Source: Hyphomonadaceae bacterium UBA2389 (GTDB lineage Bacteria > Pseudomonadota > Alphaproteobacteria > Caulobacterales > Aquidulcibacteraceae). From it: a DNA stretch of 8,241 bases. The stretch covers positions 1 to 8,241 of the forward strand of contig DDSN01000049.1 of the NCBI GenBank assembly GCA_002343395.1, written 5' to 3'. The translations under genes and the position numbers were made by a program. The notes beneath the pieces were generated by a model. That model was not told the origin of the DNA, did no database searches, and was given only the letters and a program-made list of their open reading frames with translations. Below are positions 5,931 to 8,241 of this stretch, piece by piece (position 1 is the first letter of the stretch; each line of letters starts with the position of its first letter).

Positions 5931-7802
5931 CTAAGTGCAGCTGAAGTCAGAAGCGCCAACCGCTCGACACTGCGGAGGAAACCCGTGAGCGCGCCAATAA
6001 GCGTCGAGGCGCATCGTGCGCACGAAGGACCGAAAAGCTTCCGAGCGGCGGAACGCGGTGTGTTCCGGGAACCAGAGGCCAAAATTAGATCCCTGCTCGG
6101 CATACAAAAGATCGTACGCCTCGAGGCTGAGGATGACGGAGTAAATGTCCCGCCGAAAACGAACATGCTCGATCCAACCGCGTAATGCTTGGCGGGCAGT
6201 GTCGCGGTTCACGCGCGCATTAGGGCGCATGGACTCGAAAACGACGGAAGGCATCGGCGTGTCGCTCGCCACGGAGGCCGTCACGGCGCGCGCTTCTCCT
6301 TCGAGACCGCGCGCGAGGAACGCCGAGAGCAGGGTTGTGTCGTCCACGTGCGCGCCGTTTCGAATCTGCGTTCGATGCTCAGCGATTGCGCGATCTGTTT
6401 CGCCGCGCATGTGTAGAACCCAGATGAGATGTTCCCGGCAGCGATCATAGGCGGGGTCAAGGACAAGGCAGCGTTCAAGCAGAGCTTGCGCCCGTTCCAA
6501 ATAGCCCAGCTTGTGCATTTCAGTGCCGAGCCAAAGGTGCGCCGTGGCGTTGCGGGGGTCGAGTTCGATTGCGCGCTCAAGGTCCTCTATCGCGGCGTCC
6601 CAATCGTAGGGCGGATTGATGTTGCCCATGACGCCGCGGATCGCGTGCGCCAGCGAGAGATTGGGATTGAGCCGCAGTGCGGTCGCGACCGCGGTCTCCG
6701 CCTCGGGAGTTACGCGCCCGCCTTCGGCGGCGAACGTCGCGGCGGCGAGCAATTCCCACGCCTCGGCGAATTGCGCGTCCTCTTCTGTTGCAGCGCGCGC
6801 GAGGTTGACGGCGCGCGGGAGATCGCTGCGGGCAATGAACAGTTCTCTCGCACGCAGGTAATAGTCGTAGGCCTGGAGATTTTCCGTCCCGGCGACTTCA
6901 TTGTCTTCGTCGACGTCCAACTCAACTCTCAACTCACGGGTGACGGATTGGGCGATGTCTTCCTGGATCGCGAACAGGTTCTGAACGCTCAAGGGCCGTT
7001 CGTAGACGCGCGTCCATGTTTCTCGACCGGTTGGGCCGTCCAGCAGATGGACTTCGACTCGCAGCCCGCCATCGCCGACCCGCAACGAGCCGGTGAGTAG
7101 ATATTCGACGTCGAGCGCGCGGGCGATGTCGGATGGCGCCGCGGTTCCTCGGTCTCGATAGCCGAAGGACAAGGTGCGCGGCGCGACCGTCAGCCTATCC
7201 ACGTCGGCCAAAGCGTCGAGGACCTCCTCGGCGACGCTTTCAGAGAAGGCGGACCTGCCCTCGACGCTTGCAAGGTCGGAAAAGGGAAGAACGGCGATGC
7301 TGACATGCCTCGCCTCGGGACGCGGGGGGCTGGACAAAACGGCAAGCGATGCGAGCACCGCGATCGCGATCAAGAATAAGCCGGCCATCACCAGCGGGAC
7401 TGGCAGCAGCGCGCCGGGCGGGCGCGCGAGCCGCGTCGGCGCCATTGGGGCAGGTTGGGGCGCCGCGCCTGAGCGCTCCTCCACAACCACCGCTTTCAAG
7501 AACCGATAGCCGCGACCATGGGCGGTGCCAATGAAAGTCGGCGCGCGCGCGTCGTCCCCGAGCGCCTTGCGCAGATCGCGCATCGCCGTGGTGAGAACCG
7601 CTTCTGTAACGAAACGGCCTTCCCAAACGCTTTCGAACAACTCTTCCTTGGTGACGAGGCGCTGCGGCGCTTGCATGAGCGTCACAAGCAGGGCGAACGG
7701 CTTCGGGCCGAGTTCAATCGGGACCCCGTCCAGGAACGTGCGCTGGTCCGCGAGATCAACGACCAACGGCGGCGCGCTGAGAATAGTTCTGCCAGGCGAC
7801 AT
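5931..7802 (-). CDS. Membrane-anchored CadC-like winged-helix regulator with TolB-like and TPR periplasmic domains
   Basis: This is a one-component transmembrane transcription factor of 623 residues. An OmpR/CadC-type winged helix-turn-helix occupies about residues 12-102 (PFALLVTLMQ...EELFESVWEG...HGRGYRFL). A Pro/Ala linker, one membrane segment at about 131-157 (LLPVPLVMAGLFLIAIAVLA) and a TolB-like/adenylate-cyclase-associated domain from about 166 (SIAVLPFSDL; LLTGSLRVGDGGLRVEVHLL) follow. TPR-like helical repeats run through about 312-480 (AIEDLERAIELDPRNATAHLWLG). The C-terminal tail is unassigned. The only four Cys (445, 455, 612, 622) all lie on the periplasmic side. An upstream GTG at 7820 could add six residues, but ATG at 7802 has GGGAGG five bases before it and is preferred. 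The signal sensed is unknown. Its promoter lies in the gap shared with the divergent UrcA-like gene, and autoregulation is plausible. Confidence 0.88.
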   Translation of the reverse strand: MSPGRTILSAPPLVVDLADQRTFLDGVPIELGPKPFALLVTLMQAPQRLVTKEELFESVWEGRFVTEAVLTTAMRDLRKALGDDARAPTFIGTAHGRGYRFLKAVVVEERSGAAPQPAPMAPTRLARPPGALLPVPLVMAGLFLIAIAVLASLAVLSSPPRPEARHVSIAVLPFSDLASVEGRSAFSESVAEEVLDALADVDRLTVAPRTLSFGYRDRGTAAPSDIARALDVEYLLTGSLRVGDGGLRVEVHLLDGPTGRETWTRVYERPLSVQNLFAIQEDIAQSVTRELRVELDVDEDNEVAGTENLQAYDYYLRARELFIARSDLPRAVNLARAATEEDAQFAEAWELLAAATFAAEGGRVTPEAETAVATALRLNPNLSLAHAIRGVMGNINPPYDWDAAIEDLERAIELDPRNATAHLWLGTEMHKLGYLERAQALLERCLVLDPAYDRCREHLIWVLHMRGETDRAIAEHRTQIRNGAHVDDTTLLSAFLARGLEGEARAVTASVASDTPMPSVVFESMRPNARVNRDTARQALRGWIEHVRFRRDIYSVILSLEAYDLLYAEQGSNFGLWFPEHTAFRRSEAFRSFVRTMRLDAYWRAHGFPPQCRAVGASDFSCT

Positions 7803-7807
7803 GCCGG

Positions 7808-7813
7808 CCTCCC
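7808..7813 (-). promoter_or_regulatory. Ribosome binding site that sets the regulator start at 7802
   Basis: On the minus strand GGGAGG is followed by CCGGC and then ATG (7802-7800). The site lies inside the short extension that would be read from the GTG at 7820, so the ATG is the better start. Confidence 0.65.
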
Positions 7814-7853
7814 ATAGCACCTGAGACAGGTCAAAGTCTGCTGTGAAGGCCGG

Positions 7854-7958
7854 CTCAGAATTTTCTCAGAAATCCCAATGTTGATCGGCGGTAATAAGAA
7901 AAACGTCGTTCTATCAGTGCCATGTGTGCGCTCAGAACTTTCCAGGCGTTGCTCAGGA
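7854..7958 (+). repeat. CTCAGAA-type direct repeats, candidate operator
   Basis: CTCAGAA occurs at 7854-7860, 7865-7871 and 7931-7937, with CTCAGGA at 7952-7958. Starts are 11 bases apart in the first pair and 21 in the second, close to one and two helical turns. A further CTCAG in inverted orientation (CTGAG on the plus strand) lies at 7821-7825. Phased direct repeats are the usual site form for OmpR/CadC-type winged-helix proteins, so the adjacent regulator is a natural candidate binder. This is inference. Confidence 0.4.
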
Positions 7959-7959
7959 C

Positions 7960-7969
7960 TGTGATCACA
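7960..7969. promoter_or_regulatory. TGTGATCACA perfect palindrome
   Basis: This is a 10-bp perfect inverted repeat directly beside the last CTCAG copy. The half site TGTGA equals that of CRP-family proteins, but the usual 6-base spacer is absent, so it is not a CRP site. It may be a dimeric regulator site or chance. Confidence 0.25.
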
Positions 7970-7990
7970 CAATTCGCTTTTGGTCGCCGT

Positions 7991-8006
7991 GACGGCAACG
8001 ACCGTC
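7991..8006 (+). other. Small hairpin in the leader of the UrcA-like gene
   Basis: GACGG and CCGTC flank the loop CAACGA, giving a 5-bp GC-rich stem about 48 bases before the start codon. No T run follows, so it is not a clear terminator. It could affect mRNA stability or be chance. Confidence 0.2.
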
Positions 8007-8054
8007 GGCCGGCTCTCCTCCCAGCGCTGGTCAACAAAGACTGGAGTTCACCCC

Positions 8055-8241
8055 ATGACCCTTAAGTCCACCCTGGACGCTGCCGGCGCGGCATCGGCGG
8101 CTGTGTTGGCCGTTGTTGTACTGGCGACGTCGCAGCCGGCGGCAGCGGCCGCTCAGGCGCAGAATGCCTTCGTTTTCTCGTACTCGCCGCATGAAGCGCA
8201 AACGGCGGAGGGTGCGCGGGCGCTGGACGTGCGCCTGCGGC
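8055..8241 (+). CDS. Probable UrcA-family exported protein, N-terminal part (3' truncated by window)
   Basis: Sixty-two codons are visible before the window ends. Residues 1-33 form a signal peptide (basic MTLK start, hydrophobic AAVLAVVVLA at about 15-24, Ala-rich cleavage region PAAAAA), so the product is exported. The mature start, FVFSYSPHEAQTAEGARALD then V-R-L-R, fits the UrcA pattern of a short strand ending in Tyr-Ser, a Leu/Thr-x-x-Gly-Ala turn and an Arg-rich helix start. UrcA proteins are small periplasmic proteins of unknown function common in Caulobacterales and Sphingomonadales. The ATG is preceded by CTGGAG eight bases upstream. The gene is divergent from the CadC-like regulator, which may control it. 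The family call rests on about 25 residues and the rest of the gene is not visible. Confidence 0.6.
   Translation, partial: MTLKSTLDAAGAASAAVLAVVVLATSQPAAAAAQAQNAFVFSYSPHEAQTAEGARALDVRLR

Larger units (their letters stand above)
7803..8054. promoter_or_regulatory. Divergent intergenic control region between the regulator and the UrcA-like gene
   Basis: This 252-base gap separates two divergently read genes and is visibly richer in A+T around 7855-7915 than its surroundings. It contains clustered CTCAG motifs, a 10-bp palindrome and a small hairpin in the leader of the right-hand gene. No convincing -35/-10 pair was found in either direction. A 60-codon open frame on the minus strand (7855-8037) has no family features and no ribosome binding site and is not called. 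Confidence 0.55.

Noticed and set aside
6429..7100. 223-codon plus-strand frame opposite the regulator
   Set aside because: It is antisense to the TolB-like/TPR region of the regulator and has no family features.
7803..7820. GTG start at 7820 for the regulator
   Set aside because: GGGAGG lies between this GTG and the ATG at 7802 at ideal spacing for the latter, so the six extra residues are unlikely.

Overview
The window is GC-rich (well above 60% by eye) and reads as chromosome of an alphaproteobacterium. The support is a SecA with a SEC-C zinc tail, RuvC and RuvA of the usual bacterial type, a CadC-like transmembrane winged-helix regulator with TolB-like and TPR domains, and the start of what looks like a UrcA-family protein. 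This mix suggests the Caulobacterales/Hyphomonadaceae side of the class, but that placement is inference.

Layout: (1) 2-1309 (+), C-terminal half of SecA, cut by the window start. (2) 1349-2743 (-), a secreted M20 metallopeptidase, convergent with secA and divergent from ruvC. (3) 2824-3318 (+), ruvC. (4) 3321-4493 (-), a cupin/JmjC Fe(II)/2-oxoglutarate oxygenase of the ribosomal-oxygenase type, ending 2 bases from the ruvC stop. (5) 4504-5130 (-), a Tat-targeted protein made of seven copies of a T-D-S-D-S-G...D...G-x-G-R repeat, 10 bases upstream of the oxygenase gene and probably co-transcribed with it. (6) 5287-5895 (+), ruvA. (7) 5931-7802 (-), the membrane-anchored regulator. (8) a 252-base divergent control region holding clustered CTCAG motifs and a 10-bp palindrome. 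(9) 8055-8241 (+), the 5' end of the UrcA-like gene, cut by the window end.

Housekeeping functions (protein export, Holliday-junction processing) make the backbone. The pair between ruvC and ruvA is the accessory element: a cytoplasmic hydroxylase candidate directly downstream of an exported low-complexity repeat protein. The mature repeat protein contains 22 Asp and no Glu, and 17 Arg and no Lys. Two tandem repeats are identical in protein over 21 residues while differing at 10 third codon positions, so the exact peptide appears to be under selection. A working hypothesis, not shown by sequence alone, is that the oxygenase modifies the repeats before Tat export. The regulator and the UrcA-like gene are divergently arranged around a candidate operator region, which suggests local control.
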